A stretch of DNA of 64,000 bases. It comes from Parapristionchus giblindavisi. Taxonomy: Eukaryota; Nematoda; Chromadorea; Rhabditida; Diplogasteridae. Within the stretch, counting starts at the first letter, position 1; the number at the start of each line of letters is the position of its first letter. Made by a program: the position numbers and the translations under genes. The stretch is from positions 166,808 through 230,807 of the forward strand of contig CALSFV010000108.1 in the NCBI GenBank assembly GCA_943737045.1, in the 5' to 3' direction. Positions 63,571-64,000 of the stretch are shown here, in pieces. The notes below the pieces were generated by a model, which worked only from the letters and a program-made list of their open reading frames with translations, was not told the DNA's origin and did no database searches.

Positions 63571-64000
63571 TTCAAACCACCATTATTGAACTCACTAGAT
63601 CATATCCACCTGCCATCTATATTGATTAGTGTTCAAACATGGTACATTGAATTTCAAACCACCATTATTTGAAATTCAGTGGTTTGAAATTCAATGTACC
63701 ATGTTTGAGATTCACTGAAGGTACTTTGAACACTAATCACTATAGATGGAAGTGGATATGATCTAGTGAGTTCAATAATGGTGGTTTGAAATTCAATGCA
63801 CCATGTTTGAGATTCACTGAAGGTACTTTGAACACTAATCACTATAGATGGAAGTTGATATGATCTAGTGAGTTCAATAATCGTGGTTTGAAATTCAATG
63901 TACCATGTTTGAACACATGATCATATCCATTGTAATCAACATGATCATATCCACCTTCCATCTAGATTGATTAGTGTACAATGATTGCAGTTTGAACACT

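Overview
This is eukaryotic DNA, most likely from a small-genome invertebrate; a nematode fits but is not proven. It is AT-rich. Reading exons by hand on the minus strand gives short exons, many introns of about 50 nt, GTRAGT donors and TTTYAG/TTGCAG acceptors. Several first coding exons have a splice acceptor directly upstream, as expected for trans-splicing or 5' UTR introns. I saw no bacterial-type operon, rRNA or tRNA gene. All supported genes lie on the minus strand, head to tail, between about 0.5 and 46 kb. Exon coordinates and protein lengths are my own manual splicing, checked only for reading-frame continuity.

Layout from right to left, the direction of transcription. 64-46 kb holds no convincing gene. 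It is built from a ~103-bp repeat family, MITE-like inverted repeats, a ~970-bp foldback element and a 4,769-bp direct tandem duplication. 46-43 kb holds relics of a small gene family. 42.67-37.47 kb is a gene for a very acidic, repetitive protein. 37.06-34.28 kb is a compact ubiquitin-specific protease (USP) gene. 33.87-30.16 kb and 29.66-22.04 kb are two related genes, the second with an OTU cysteine protease domain. 20.05-11.52 kb is a 29-exon gene of unknown function. 10.57-4.28 kb is a UPF1-like superfamily 1 helicase gene. 2.41-0.49 kb is a small gene of unknown function.

Three things tie the cluster together. (1) Five genes share an upstream cassette of about 200 bp with a TATA-like element, in places only 14-20 bp beyond the poly(A) signal of the preceding gene. 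(2) The 11-mer GGGCATCTTTC, always readable on the minus strand, occurs more than 30 times. It lies in 5' leaders just before start codons and inside coding exons in different reading frames. (3) Four genes carry long runs of short cassette exons, all phase 0-0, that encode lysine-rich or acidic segments. The introns between them are made largely of the 103-bp repeat.

How the products work together can only be inferred. Two deubiquitinase-type proteases beside an SF1 RNA/DNA helicase, under what looks like common control, suggest a co-regulated module, perhaps stress, immune or genome-defence related. Nothing in the sequence proves this.
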